This document shows positions 1 to 8,925 of a stretch of DNA of 21,558 bases, piece by piece. The notes beneath the pieces were generated by a model. That model did no database searches, was not told the DNA's origin, and was given only the letters and a program-made list of their open reading frames with translations. The DNA comes from Saccoglossus kowalevskii (Eukaryota; Hemichordata; Enteropneusta; Harrimaniidae). The position numbers and the translations under genes are program-made. The stretch's first letter is position 1. Every line of letters starts with the position of its first letter. Location of the stretch: the NCBI RefSeq assembly GCF_000003605.2, contig NW_003141319.1, positions 297,322 through 318,879 of the forward strand. The letters run 5' to 3'.

Positions 1-203
1 ATTTGGATTCAATGAATGAGAACATTGCACATGCAACATCAATACTGAAGGTGATAGTTAGTAGAGAAGAAATTAATAGAAATTCAATCCCGTTAGACTG
101 AATTGGGATATTTGACAAAATCCTTCTCTAATTTGTTGAAAAAAATGTGTAAATTTTCAGTCATGAATTATATGCCATGCATTAAATCGTGTATGACACC
201 TAC

Positions 204-326
204 CTTGAGGGAAGACAGTGTTTTCTGAAATGAACCAAGTTTATTTCCTGAAAGTGTCAGACTTTCTAGATTCGCTCCTCGCTTCTCAATAAAATATCTC
301 AATGTGGGAGGGTTGAGTACGTTACC
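204..326 (-). CDS. FBXL6: FBXL6-like coding exon 5 (LRR)
   Basis: Forty-one codons lie between acceptor ATTTTCAG|GG at 327/326 and donor CTCAAG|GTAGG at 204/203, phase 0 on both sides. It includes ANLESLTLSGNKLGSF, another leucine-rich repeat. The donor shows the gene continues leftward out of the window; positions 1-203 are the start of the next intron. Confidence 0.88.
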
Positions 327-3300
327 CTGAAAATGAAAACACATTGTTTTAGTACTTTTATTACATATTTATTATCATAAATTGGGGTTGCAATTCCGAT
401 TGGTCGTCGCTATAGGCTTGTCTTGTTACAAAGTCTTTGAAATGGATGCAGGTGTGATTTCACATGAGAAAACATTCTATTGCACATTTTTATTGGTATT
501 GTTTCAAAAAAATTACAATGTTTTTTTTTTTTCATATCTGAAAGACCCATGTTTCATTGTCTCCTCATCAAGACTGTGTATCAACTGCATACTGTAAATG
601 CATTATTAAATTATTCACTGTGTTTTAATTTCGTCATTTTCGCTGATGAGTAGAATCTGCTAAATTAGATCCACGTGAACATGTAAAATAACAATCATTG
701 TTTCCTTGACAAATTTGTGAAATTAAAACACAGTGAATATACTCAAACATCAAAATAGTGAAATTAAATGTCAGTAAAAATAAATGGTTTTAAAACAGAA
801 GATTTTTTCCAAAACGAAGTTGAAGAGCCCCAATTTTTAGTATTGTTGATATAATTATCTCAGATTACCAGCACCAATAATGAGTAAATTCTCAATGTTT
901 TTGTTCAACTGTATTGAACATCTTTAAATTAACATAATGTTGCATAGTAATGCAATATGCAAATGAGATACCATATTAGGTGATACTTACACTAGCAAAA
1001 GAAAGATCTAAAGCACTCAGCTTTGTACAGTTATCAGCAATTAGCGTGAGAGATCTATAGGTTAGTTTTTTACATCGGAACAGAATGAGGGATGTCAGGG
1101 TTGGACAGCTTTCTGTAACAATCTGTAAAACAGATCAAAGTATGCATATATGCTTTTCATTAGTTTCCACTTTCAACTTTCAGTTCCAAAATTTCATACA
1201 CTTGAGGAAACCTGATCAAATTTCAAGCTTGATTTTGGATCAAACAGACAACAGTCAAGAATATTCACAACTTTTGAATCATGACACAGACACGATTTCT
1301 TTCTTTATTTTGCCCATGACATTCATATCATAAAGCATTTTTAGCACAAAAATGATGATTAGTCATCTTGAATCAGATTCTGAAACAGATGCATATGCAA
1401 ATGTTTACTTGATGTATGTATGTGTAAAGTTTGAACACAATCAGTCCAGCCGTGTTAGCAATATGGATCTAAAATAGCATTCGTTAAAAACAAAATAGTC
1501 ATCAGTCAGCCATTTTAAATCAACTATGGGAAAAAATGATATGCATCAAAGACCCATTGTTTGATGGGAAAACCAATTTTGAATGAATTATGTCCATGCA
1601 CGACCAAGATCCATTTCTGAAATGGCAGAAACGCTTGATTTTAAAAATGGCTGCCTTTCAGCCATCTTGAATTTGATCATGAAACAGATGTATGTGTCAT
1701 GTTTTAATGTGATCGGTCAAACCATGTCAGAGATATGACCCTGGAACTGCATTTGTTAAAACAAAATGGCTGCCATTCTGCCAATCTGATTTGGAAAAAA
1801 ATTACATGCTCAATGAACATACTAAGTTAGAATGAAATATGTTTATGCATGACTGAGATCTGGTTCTGAAATTGCAAAAACGCTTGATTTTGATGAATTT
1901 TAACACTAAAATAGTTGATTGTTTGTGAAAGCCAGACAAATGTGTGCAATGTACGAATGGTTTCAAATTACCTGGATCCCTTCATCTTTCAGCTGATCCC
2001 ATGATCCTAGATTCAGTTCTTCTACCTGAGTCAGCCTATGCTTCACCAACCACTTTAGAGTATCCAGGCTAGACTTGATCCAACCAAATGACAGGTCTAC
2101 TTTCTTCCACAGTGAAGGGTGACTGGCAGCCACATAAAAATTTTGACACATTTTAGAAAATCTGGATGAAAAAAAAAGAATTTTACCAAGATGTAATTCA
2201 ACAATACAAATTACTTCAAACTAATATATTCACGATATTCATTATCAGTCATATTTTGCAGATTAAAACTTTGTAATTTGGTGGTCGTTTGCAAACTTGA
2301 CAAAAACTGCAAAAACTTTAGCCCTGTCAAATTTACATTTATATATAATTTCTTTACGCAATGATTTTGCTGATGTATGCGATGTCCGTCAAATAAAACA
2401 ATTTTTGTATAATATCAAATATTGTAAAATACTTTATTTTCTCTTAGAATTAATTTTTGCTATTTTCGCTGAAGGAACGATTCAGTGAAAATAAAATCCA
2501 GCAAACAAACCTTTTTTCCTATATTTTACATTCAACTTGTCAAAAATCAGTGGAAATAAATTCCATACAAAACACCCAAAAAGTCTTTTCAGCGAATATT
2601 ATTTCCAGCTAAAAAATGTATTCTACAGTATGGAAAACAATAATTCACTGCATTCGCAATTGGAAAAAAAAAAGTTTGCGAACTTGGAACTGCGTCTTTT
2701 GTCTATCTGCTCTTCTTATAATTAGAAGGAAACATAAACATCAACAACAACACTCTCAAAGGCTTTGGATGCCTCAAAAAGATGATCAACTTAGTTTTCA
2801 GAATTTTGATTCATTTCAAAATCACTGAGGGCGCATTATCTCGAGTAGGCAGGATATGCATAAAAAAGAAGTCAATCACCAATTGGTCACTAGAGGGGGC
2901 TATTAACTGGCTTTCACAACTTACCTGCAGAGAGTAGGAAGGACATTGTCATCTTTGACAACAAATTTAAAGATATGCACCAATACTTCAGGAGGTAGAT
3001 TCTGCAAACATATTCTGGAACCGTGCCCTTTTTTTGTTGATACTGATGAAGTCCACTCTTTGTTCATTTTCTTTAATTTAGATTTGCCATATACGTCCTT
3101 TTCAGCTACACCATTGATTCTTTCTTTACATTTCTTTATTCTGTCAGAAAAAATGAAAGTAAATGTTAGTTTTATTTTACCTATTTCTGTGTTGTTATGT
3201 AAATATAGGCAAACAAACACACTTAAATTACAACACTTAAAATGATACAGTCATCACGCAGTGCATGCTTGAATTTTGTGTAAACATACAATGTATTACA

Positions 3301-4515
3301 TACGTTGCTATGAGTCCCATACCCTACATGCCGCAGTTGGGCGACTGTAGCGCTTTAACATAATAATATGACCCAAAATTTGGAATAGCCTTTCCCATAA
3401 AATAACCTCAACCTAGTATAAAGTTCATCCATTTTAATTTGCATCAATTTTGTGCCGACAGAATTGTTGCAGATTTCACGACTGAACAGTATGTGCATAT
3501 CTGATAACAAATAATGCAAATGATAGTTCATGATCTGTTGTGACGACAATGTTCCTGTATGTTGTTTTATTAACAGGGACAAATTTGTGCATATTTATTA
3601 ACATTAGCGGCCAAACAAAGAAATCAACAATGATAAAAGAGATTTGCTAAATCAACATTTCACTATAGCGTCATTTTACTGTATCGCTAAAATTGCATAC
3701 CGCTTTTTCAACATGTTTTACAGTAATTTTAAAATTTCCGCCTCCGAAAAAACAAATAAGTCAGAGCCAAAATGTTGCAGCAGAAATGTTCATCCACCCT
3801 TGGGACCAGTACTCAACTGAGACAGTAAGTGTATCACATTGAATTATATTTTTAATTGAACGGCAATGGGTGGTGAATTGACACTGAAAAACATGCCGTT
3901 TTTAAGCTCTTTAATATTAACAAACCACCAACTATTACAGATTTCTTAATTTTAATTAATACAAAAATTACATAACTGGGTCTATGGTTAGAGACGTTAT
4001 GATCACCTTTGTTCTAGTTCCATTATATATTATGAAATATTTTATTTTCACTGGAATTAATTTTCCCTGAAAAGACTTTTTGGGGTATTTTGTATGGAAT
4101 TTATTTTCACTGATTTTTTGTGAGTTGAATGTAAAATATAGGAAAAAGGGTATATTCGCTAGATTTTATTTTCACTGAATCACTCCTTCAGCGAAAATTA
4201 ATTCCAAGCGAAAATAGCGAAGCGAAGTATTTTACAGTAGTCTGAATGTGGTTTAAACAATAAGACAAAGTACTGGTAGTATTATTGAAAGAGGGTAATA
4301 TATTTCCTGCCACACTGAGAGTGTGTTCAATTTTCATATTTACCATAGATATATTACCTTTTTTTATGAATCTTTATATCCAGTTTTTCAGCTTCACCTG
4401 GTGTCACCTCGAAATCTGAGTCACTATCATCATCTGAGGACCAGCTGTCACGGCCATCAAAGAAATACAACACGCGTGGTCCTGCAACACCAAAAATTCC
4501 CCTTTTCTTTGACAT
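204..4515 (-). CDS. FBXL6: F-box/leucine-rich-repeat protein, FBXL6-like, 5' part, five coding exons
   Basis: Joining minus-strand exons 4515-4358, 3140-2925, 2161-1972, 1122-991 and 326-204 gives 273 residues with every splice phase consistent (2, 2, 0, 0). In order: a serine/aspartate-rich acidic stretch (about residues 24-35), a lysine-rich basic linker (about 51-94), an F-box (about 95-142, with LPPEVLVHIF and SHPSLWKKVDLS), then leucine-rich repeats from about 168 with the cysteine-type pattern (NCTKLSALDLSFAS). Family knowledge: F-box proteins bind SKP1 in SCF ubiquitin ligases, and the repeats recruit substrate. FBXL6 is my best match because of the F-box spacing and the segment SLDTLKWLVKHRLTQVEEL, which resembles the human SLEWLMPNRFSQLQRL. 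The human protein is about 540 residues, so roughly the C-terminal half lies beyond position 1. The gene runs head to head with NOS1AP. It could be another FBXL paralogue; the F-box/LRR class itself is secure. Confidence 0.85.
327..990 (-). other. FBXL6: FBXL6-like intron between coding exons 4 and 5
   Basis: A 664-bp intron with GT...AG borders on the minus strand. It holds a MITE-like element (590-799, listed separately) and a short poly-T run near 520. No further coding signal was seen. Confidence 0.85.
590..799. mobile_element. MITE-like element, family B, copy 1
   Basis: The left end reads TACTGTAAATGCATT at 590. Inside, a perfect 20-bp inverted repeat (613-632 and 719-738, containing CACTGTGTTTTAATT and its complement) flanks about 86 bp. 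The middle, including GTGAAC..TGTAAAATAACAAT..CATTGTTTC, recurs at 20743-20928, showing a dispersed family. There is no coding capacity, which fits a non-autonomous DNA element mobilised in trans. The right end near 799 is degenerate and set by alignment with the other copy. Confidence 0.6.
991..1122 (-). CDS. FBXL6: FBXL6-like coding exon 4 (cysteine-type LRRs)
   Basis: Exactly 44 codons lie between acceptor TTTTACAG|ATT at 1123/1122 and donor GCTAGT|GTAAG at 991/990, phase 0 on both sides. The product contains CPTLTSLILFRCKKLT and NCTKLSALDLSFAS, about two repeats with the C-x-x-L-x-x-L-x-L pattern of FBXL proteins. Confidence 0.9.
1343..1905. repeat. Diverged tandem duplication, unit about 250-300 bp
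   Basis: Three blocks recur in the same order. GTCATCTTGAATCAGATTC at 1362 matches GCCATCTTGAATTTGATC at 1661. CATTCGTTAAAAACAAAATA at 1478 matches CATTTGTTAAAACAAAATGG at 1750. GAATGAATTATG..CGCTTGATTTT at 1581 matches a copy at 1830. Offsets fall from 299 to 249, so the units differ by deletions. The array lies in the intron between coding exons 3 and 4. Confidence 0.65.
1972..2161 (-). CDS. FBXL6: FBXL6-like coding exon 3 (end of F-box, first LRR)
   Basis: The acceptor is CATCCAG|A at 2162/2161 and the donor ATCCAG|GTAAT at 1972/1971. The first base completes an arginine codon, then 63 codons follow and the exon ends in phase 0. FSKMCQNFYVAASHPSLWKK is a textbook F-box second half, in which the HPSLW motif closes the domain. 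The following TLKWLVKHRLTQVEELNLG marks the first leucine-rich repeat. Confidence 0.9.
2420..2630 (-). mobile_element. MITE-like element, family A, copy 1
   Basis: About 211 bp bounded by TATTGTAAAATAC at 2420 and GTATTCTACAGTA ending at 2630, with TA at both borders (a TA target duplication would fit Tc1/mariner-type transposition). Its reverse complement aligns along its length with the copy at 4031-4239. Shared internal blocks are GAAAAGACTTTTTGGG, TTTTGTATGGAATTTATTT and TTCACTGAATC..TTCAGCGAA. It lies in the intron between coding exons 2 and 3 and has no open frame of note. Confidence 0.7.
2925..3140 (-). CDS. FBXL6: FBXL6-like coding exon 2 (basic linker and first part of F-box)
   Basis: The acceptor is TTTCTGACAG at 3150-3141 and the donor CTGCAG|GTAAG at 2925/2924. 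The first base completes an arginine codon with the previous exon, and the last two bases start another. It encodes about 40 lysine-rich residues and then the F-box start, RICLQNLPPEVLVHIFKFVV. The LPxE core and following hydrophobic helix are the SKP1-contacting part of the domain. Confidence 0.9.
3141..4357 (-). other. FBXL6: FBXL6-like intron between coding exons 1 and 2
   Basis: A 1,217-bp intron with clear GT...AG borders. It contains the family A element at 4031-4239. The remainder is AT-rich and nothing else is recognised; a 75-codon open frame at 3355-3582 on the minus strand has no splice-phase role. Confidence 0.8.
4031..4239 (+). mobile_element. MITE-like element, family A, copy 2
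   Basis: Same family as 2420-2630, in opposite orientation. The right end is GAAGTATTTTACAGTA at 4239; the left end is slightly eroded (TATGAAATATTTTATTTTC). Internal inverted repeats (CTGGAATTAATTTTC..GAAAATTAATTCCAAGCG) would let single-stranded DNA or RNA fold back. The two opposite copies bracket coding exon 2. Confidence 0.7.
4358..4515 (-). CDS. FBXL6: FBXL6-like coding exon 1 (start codon, acidic N-terminus)
   Basis: This exon encodes residues 1-52 plus two bases, from MSKKRGIFGVAG to KIHKK. The donor is AAAAAG|GTAAT at 4358/4357 (phase 2). The ATG at 4515-4513 is preferred because, reading back through the acceptor CAG at 4538-4536 into the proposed leader exon, the frame meets a TGA before any ATG. 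A run of S/D residues (WSSDDDSDSD) is typical of a disordered acidic region. No homologous block in other FBXL6 proteins is recalled, so this exon rests on start context, phase match with the next exon and composition. Confidence 0.75.
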
Positions 4516-5339
4516 TGCTTCACGGAAAGCGTTTCCTGCATGAATGACAAGTGGAAACGTCTGATTATTTTCTGTTTACTACGAGATTCTGCATTAAGCG
4601 TGAAATCAAATGTAAAAACTGTTCATATTGTTGTAGTGGTGTCACAACATCGTGTGGTATTTGACGAATGCAAGAGTACGCTCAATTATGTGCTATACAT
4701 ATTTGATGATTGTTAATTTCGATGAAATAAAGTTACCTCAACGGCATATATACACTAGTATATCCTCTGAAAGCTTGGTATTTTTACATATTATAATTTA
4801 AAACTATAAAAAAAATTCTAGTTCAAAATCAAATCATTAAAATTTTGTAGCAGATATTCAGTCCACGCTTTTCATGCATTCTGCAAGATCACCTATTGAA
4901 TATTATTGAAGAGTGTTTTTTTTTTTTTTTTTACAGATAAGAAGCAATGTCAGCTAATTTTATTGACATTTCCACTGCACCATGGGGAGTGAAGTCTTTA
5001 ACAGGGCGGGATGCAGAATTTTGTTCTGAAAAATAATTGTGAAACAAAAACAGTATGTTCGGTAATTTAGCAATAGACGTGTACTCCAGTCCATAAAAAT
5101 GTATTCAAATCATGATAAAAATCAAGAAGATAGACATTTTCTATGAAATGAATAAAATTTGGGACACAATAGAAATAATCGGGCTTCCAAATTTTGCGTG
5201 TGTTTGTACCGATTCAGCAAATATTCTGGTTTGTGTCAAGGCAACACAAGACAAGTAAACACAAACAAATTAGATGGGATGGCATATTCTAGAATTATGA
5301 CAATAATTTCAGAGACGGCAAACCATCACGACGTACAAC

Positions 5340-5385
5340 ATCAGGCCACAGTCCCTCTATCGATAGAGGGACTGTGATCAGGCCA
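5340..5385. repeat. Perfect 30-bp palindrome framed by 9-bp direct repeats
   Basis: Positions 5347-5376 are an exact, loopless palindrome: CACAGTCCCTCTATC followed at once by its reverse complement. ATCAGGCCA occurs directly repeated at 5340-5348 (overlapping the first two palindrome bases) and 5377-5385, as if it were a target-site duplication or a slipped repair product. Confidence 0.9.
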
Positions 5386-5428
5386 TAAATGTACTCGTAG
5401 TACTAGTAGACGGTGACATTGGGTTGTC

Positions 5429-5458
5429 CCATGGAACTACGTGTTTTTAGTTCCATGG
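5429..5458. repeat. Inverted repeat, 11-bp arms, 8-bp loop
   Basis: CCATGGAACTA and TAGTTCCATGG flank an 8-base loop, CGTGTTTT. It would form a stable stem-loop in RNA or cruciform DNA and could bind a dimeric factor. It starts 52 bp after the end of the perfect palindrome. Confidence 0.85.
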
Positions 5459-5658
5459 TTGAACGTTCGATTAGCTTATAAAGGGAAGGGCAGTAAGAAA
5501 GTGGTGCAAATGGTTTCGCTATTCCTGTTTCATCCCCTAATTCAATGGTCAAGCAAGTATTTGTCAAGTTGCGCCCTCATGTTTAGCGTAAATCTGCTAC
5601 TGTTGTTGTCGATGCCGTCGTTCGATCAAATTGGGACTGGTTTGGCAACAATACTCAC

Positions 5659-5841
5659 CTCTGTAACGAGTCGGTTGTCACAATGACCCAAATCATTAGA
5701 TTTCTTATAAATACACAGAAACACAAACACAAAAGGTACAATCTGCAAGTCAAGCGGTTTTCTGATCAACCGGAAGCGGAAGTGGTTCGGTACCGCGCTA
5801 AAAATAGACTCCCTCCACTCAATTATGTAAATGATATGCAA
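5659..5841 (-). other. FBXL6: Putative noncoding first exon of the FBXL6-like gene (start of exon uncertain)
   Basis: A strong donor, TTACAGAG|GTGAGTATT, lies on the minus strand at 5659/5658. It could splice to the acceptor at 4538-4536 (a pyrimidine-rich tract ending TTCATGCAG). In the resulting frame a TGA codon precedes any ATG, so the exon would be 5' untranslated. The upstream edge given is only a guess. The inference rests on splice-site quality and position opposite NOS1AP; a transcript start inside coding exon 1 is the alternative. Confidence 0.45.
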
Positions 5842-6040
5842 ACGTCAATCTAAATACAAACATCATGTGACCACTCATAGGCGGCCGGAAGTCATAATCA
5901 TGTTCAAATATTCAAACAACTTAGTAGAGTTCGGTCTGGATCTCCCCTCATAGTCGGTCATTGGTCGTTACGGAAAGGATTATCAGTTGTTCGTACAGCG
6001 TATAAGTACCCGAGTCGAGACTACGATGAATGTGCGCCAC
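5760..6040. promoter_or_regulatory. Candidate bidirectional promoter between FBXL6-like and NOS1AP
   Basis: This segment between the two divergent first exons has visibly more CpG than its surroundings. ETS-type sites occur as CCGGAAG (5770-5776), GCGGAAGTG (5776-5784) and GCCGGAAGT (5884-5892), all in one orientation. An inverted CCAAT box (ATTGG, 5960-5964) and a TATA-like TATAAGTA (6001-6008) follow toward NOS1AP. ETS/GABP sites are known to be common in divergent promoters. Start sites are not visible, so the limits are approximate. Confidence 0.5.
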
Positions 6041-6373
6041 GAGCTGACCGGAAAACTAGTTTTCAAAACTTGGCTTCTTTCACGGTGGATAAGCTTGTTG
6101 CATTGAATTGATCGTCAATCTACACTTATGAAAGGCGTGGGACCAAGGCTGTTTGCTGTTCTTTAAAAGTTTGTATTTGACCGTAAAACAGCCGTAAAAC
6201 AAAAACTGCTAAAATAGTGACGCCGTTCACACGTATTGTCACTGTTGACTGGCGTACGCACGATTCGGTAAGAGTCAACGGAATCCGTGGCTACCTTCTT
6301 TTGTAATCGACAATACGATTTTACTTCAGCGGAGATTGGACTTAAACACGCGCAACACAGTGCATCGCCGAAA

Positions 6374-6481
6374 ATGCCGTCGAAAAAGAACAAGTACAAT
6401 TTGGTAGAGGACACATACGACTCGCGAATACCTCTTCACAACGAAGAAGCTTTCCAGCATGGTCTAAAGTTTCAAGCCAAG
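6374..6481 (+). CDS. NOS1AP: NOS1AP coding exon 1
   Basis: Thirty-six codons, from ATG (context GAAAATGCC) to the donor GCCAAG|GTACGT at 6481/6482, ending ..GLKFQAK in phase 0. The 5' untranslated region is probably part of 6030-6373, but its start is not seen. Confidence 0.95.
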
Positions 6482-6780
6482 GTACGTGGTCGCGAGTAAC
6501 CTGGTACACGTTGTATTTGGTTTTCTGATCTATCTCAAACCAAAGTTGTACAAGTGTGTAAAGGTCAGATTTGTATTTGCTCGGAAGCCCTTGTGGTTTC
6601 CCCCTGTAAACGAACTTCGTGGCATAGTATGATCTGTCGTCGATCCCGTGTTTGTTCTGGCGTTCAAGTATTTACTTTAAATTGCATATGGTTTGTTTTT
6701 CTTTGCAGTACATCGGTACTCTTGATGTGCCACGGCCAAGCAGCAGAATCGAAATCGTGGCAGCGATGCGAAGAATTAGG
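6374..6780 (+). CDS. NOS1AP: NOS1AP (CAPON) adaptor protein, first two coding exons
   Basis: Exons 6374-6481 and 6709-6780 join in phase 0 to encode the first 60 residues, starting [20 protein letters not shown] and running through the PTB-domain motifs [24 protein letters not shown] and [11 protein letters not shown]. These are hallmarks of NOS1AP, recalled to be about three-quarters identical to the vertebrate N-terminus. Family knowledge: NOS1AP is a cytosolic adaptor whose PTB domain binds partners such as Dexras1 and Scribble, and whose C-terminus binds the PDZ domain of neuronal nitric oxide synthase. Variants affect cardiac QT interval in humans. The remaining PTB domain and the C-terminal PDZ ligand lie to the right of the window. 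An in-frame TAA at 6269-6271, with no ATG between, supports the start. Confidence 0.95.
6482..6708 (+). other. NOS1AP: NOS1AP intron 1
   Basis: A short 227-bp intron between donor GTACGT and acceptor TTTTCTTTGCAG. Nothing else is recognised inside. Confidence 0.93.
6709..6780 (+). CDS. NOS1AP: NOS1AP coding exon 2
   Basis: Twenty-four codons, [12 protein letters not shown] to AAMRRIR, between TTTGCAG|TAC and AGG|GTAGGC; phase 0 at both ends. The expected next residues (YEFKAKNIKKK-type) were looked for by eye downstream and not found. Confidence 0.95.
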
Positions 6781-7655
6781 GTAGGCTTAAACATTAACAC
6801 CATTCACCTTAAACTCAATTAATTAATCTATAATTAATTAAATTAAATTAAACAAAAACAACAACTCCTTGTCACTCAAATTTCACACGAATTGTTTCCC
6901 TGACATTCCCTTCCTATTTTATTCCCGATAATATCTCATTTTATTCTTGATATATTTGCGATGTACGTTTGAGTTTAGCATATCAGAATCCGTTTGATTG
7001 TTAATTGTGACCATCCGATGGATTACTTTAAAAATGAGACATTTTTTTGACTTGACTTGCCACGTGCATCTACCGCATACTGCGTGCCCTGCACGCATGG
7101 GGCCGTCACGTTTCACGGCACCCGGCTATGATTTATTTTATTTACTACTGGGGTGACAACCCTTCTCGCTCTGTGTTTGATGTCTGTTTACTCCAGTTCT
7201 TTAAAAATGACGCGGCCATATAAATTATCTATGTGGTATAAATTTTCAAGTGTGATAATTTTTTAAAACTTAGCTGTGAAAAGTCAATGTTCAATTGCTC
7301 ATTGTCTGCCCTGCCTTCCAATAACACCCATTCTCCATGAAAAGTTGTACTTTTGTTTGTTTGTAAATTTACTCCATATGCCTCATGTTTTTTATTTTCT
7401 GTATACCCTCAGGGAAGTCAACTTTTCTCTTCACATATTGTATGAGCTCTATTATAAGTGCCTGTCCAATAAAAGCACTCTCAAAAATATTGTATATATC
7501 GCTATTATATCTTCTGTCAAGTATGACCACATTTCTCCACTCCCATACATCTGCATCAAGGAATAGGATGTCTGAGCGATTTTGGCCAAATATATTCTAT
7601 ATATTATATAATCGATCATTTTCATGATATTTTCATCAGAATGAAGAGTGCTGTA

Positions 7656-7839
7656 TACTTTAAAATTCTCTATTTTAACTGGAGTTAATTTTCGCTCAAA
7701 AAAAACTTTTGGCGTGTTTTCACAGATTTTTGAAGAATTTAAATGCAAGATATAGGAGAAAAGGTATATTTTTGCTGGATTTCGTTTTCACTGAATCGCC
7801 ACTCCAGCAAAAATAGTGAAAATAAAGTATTTTACAGTA
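7656..7839 (+). mobile_element. MITE-like element, family A, copy 3
   Basis: It ends with AATAAAGTATTTTACAGTA at 7839. Internal blocks GGAGTTAATTTTCGCT, AAACTTTTGG, TATAGGAGAAAAGGTATA and TTTTCACTGAATCGCC match copies 1 and 2. It is more diverged at the left end, so the left border is approximate. Confidence 0.65.
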
Positions 7840-8065
7840 AATTGCATAAAATTACTAGACCAGATTTGAAAAAGTAAGTCCCAGAAAAATATTCAGGTTT
7901 TTGATCATCAGTGCATCTGTTAAAACTTTTTTTTGTCTCTGAATATTAGAAAAAATAAAATCTAATGAAAAATTAAAGCACCTTTAAAAACAATTTAAAA
8001 ATAAACAAAAACATGTGTGTATCAACATTAGTATGATAACGCTATTGACAGACACATAGTGGATG

Positions 8066-8125
8066 TTGATGCATTACTGTACTTCCTGAGTGGTATTCTT
8101 ATAACCTTATTATTATACTAGTACA
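8066..8125 (-). repeat. Partial relative of the small element at 15127-15262
   Basis: TGGTATTCTTATAACC, TTATTATTATAC and ACATCTTTTCC occur in the same order as in the reverse complement of 15111-15175, with a preceding GCATTACTGTAC that is similar too. The second terminal repeat was not found here, so this may be a truncated copy. Confidence 0.45.
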
Positions 8126-8859
8126 TCTTTTCCCAGCGTGTAGTATTGTTTCAATGGGAGATAACAGCCCAAAATGGCAAAAGGAACGTTTCACGGTGTG
8201 TACAACACCGGTAGTTTGCGTCTGATCAAATTCTGCCTTGTAAACCTAGCAATTGAAAAAAAACTCTGATCTTCTGATCTGTTACCACTCTTGGATTATC
8301 CAGGATATGGTCTTGTCATGTTATTTTACTGGCTTTAATTAAAACGCCAAGGCCAGCATTTAATGCAGACTTCTGACGACAGACATAGACAGACATACGG
8401 TGGTTGTTTGTCTTGCAAGAAACCATAGATGGGCGGATTTTGATAAAGCAACTTAAATTTTTAGTCTGGCACATTTCGTAGTACACTGCGTCAGGAAGTA
8501 AACTTCTGAATTTATAAACACCTAAAACTGAAGGACAATACTAAAGAATGTCAGCTATTGTGAGGATACACCTGGATGATTTTATAAGGCAATCCTATTT
8601 GGTATCTGCCCATTTTCCAAATCAACTGTACTCGTCAGACGTCTCATTAATCTTATGAACTTTGCTGCTCTGTATTAAAAAAGTATGATGCTTTTGATTT
8701 CATGAGATGTTAGTTGGAAATAAATCACTAAATTTCTTAGAAGTGCAAGTGTGAAGCTAGATGACTGGAGTTAAAGTTGAGGTCTGGGGTGTTTTGGATT
8801 ATATTTTGTGAAGTATTTTATGTGCACATTAAAATTGTAGGAAATATTTACTAAAGTTC

Positions 8860-8925
8860 CCATTTCAGTGCTTTCATTTCTGCTTTCCATTTCAGTGCTT
8901 TCATTTCTGCTTTCCATTTCATTGT
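8860..8925. repeat. 27-bp tandem repeat, about 2.4 units
   Basis: CCATTTCAGTGCTTTCATTT begins at 8860 and 8887, and a partial third copy begins at 8914. On the minus strand it reads as a repeated MESRNESTE, but there is no gene context, so it is a minisatellite. Confidence 0.9.

Larger units (their letters stand above)
4536..5658 (-). other. FBXL6: Putative FBXL6-like leader intron
   Basis: If the leader exon is real, this 1.1-kb stretch is a 5'UTR intron. It holds an 18-base poly-T (4916-4933), the palindrome at 5347-5376 and the hairpin at 5429-5458. No coding sequence is supported. Confidence 0.4.

Noticed and set aside
3355-3582. 75-codon minus-strand frame between FBXL6-like coding exons 1 and 2
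   Set aside because: The flanking exons already join in phase 2 with a sensible protein, and no good splice sites frame this stretch.
5626-5841. 71-codon minus-strand frame overlapping the proposed leader exon
   Set aside because: Its frame does not continue into coding exon 1 as the F-box protein (it soon reaches a stop), so it is not the N-terminus.
8080-8502. Inverted pair TACTTCCTGA and TCAGGAAGTA about 400 bp apart
   Set aside because: The pairing does not extend beyond about 10 bp, which is common by chance in a window this size.
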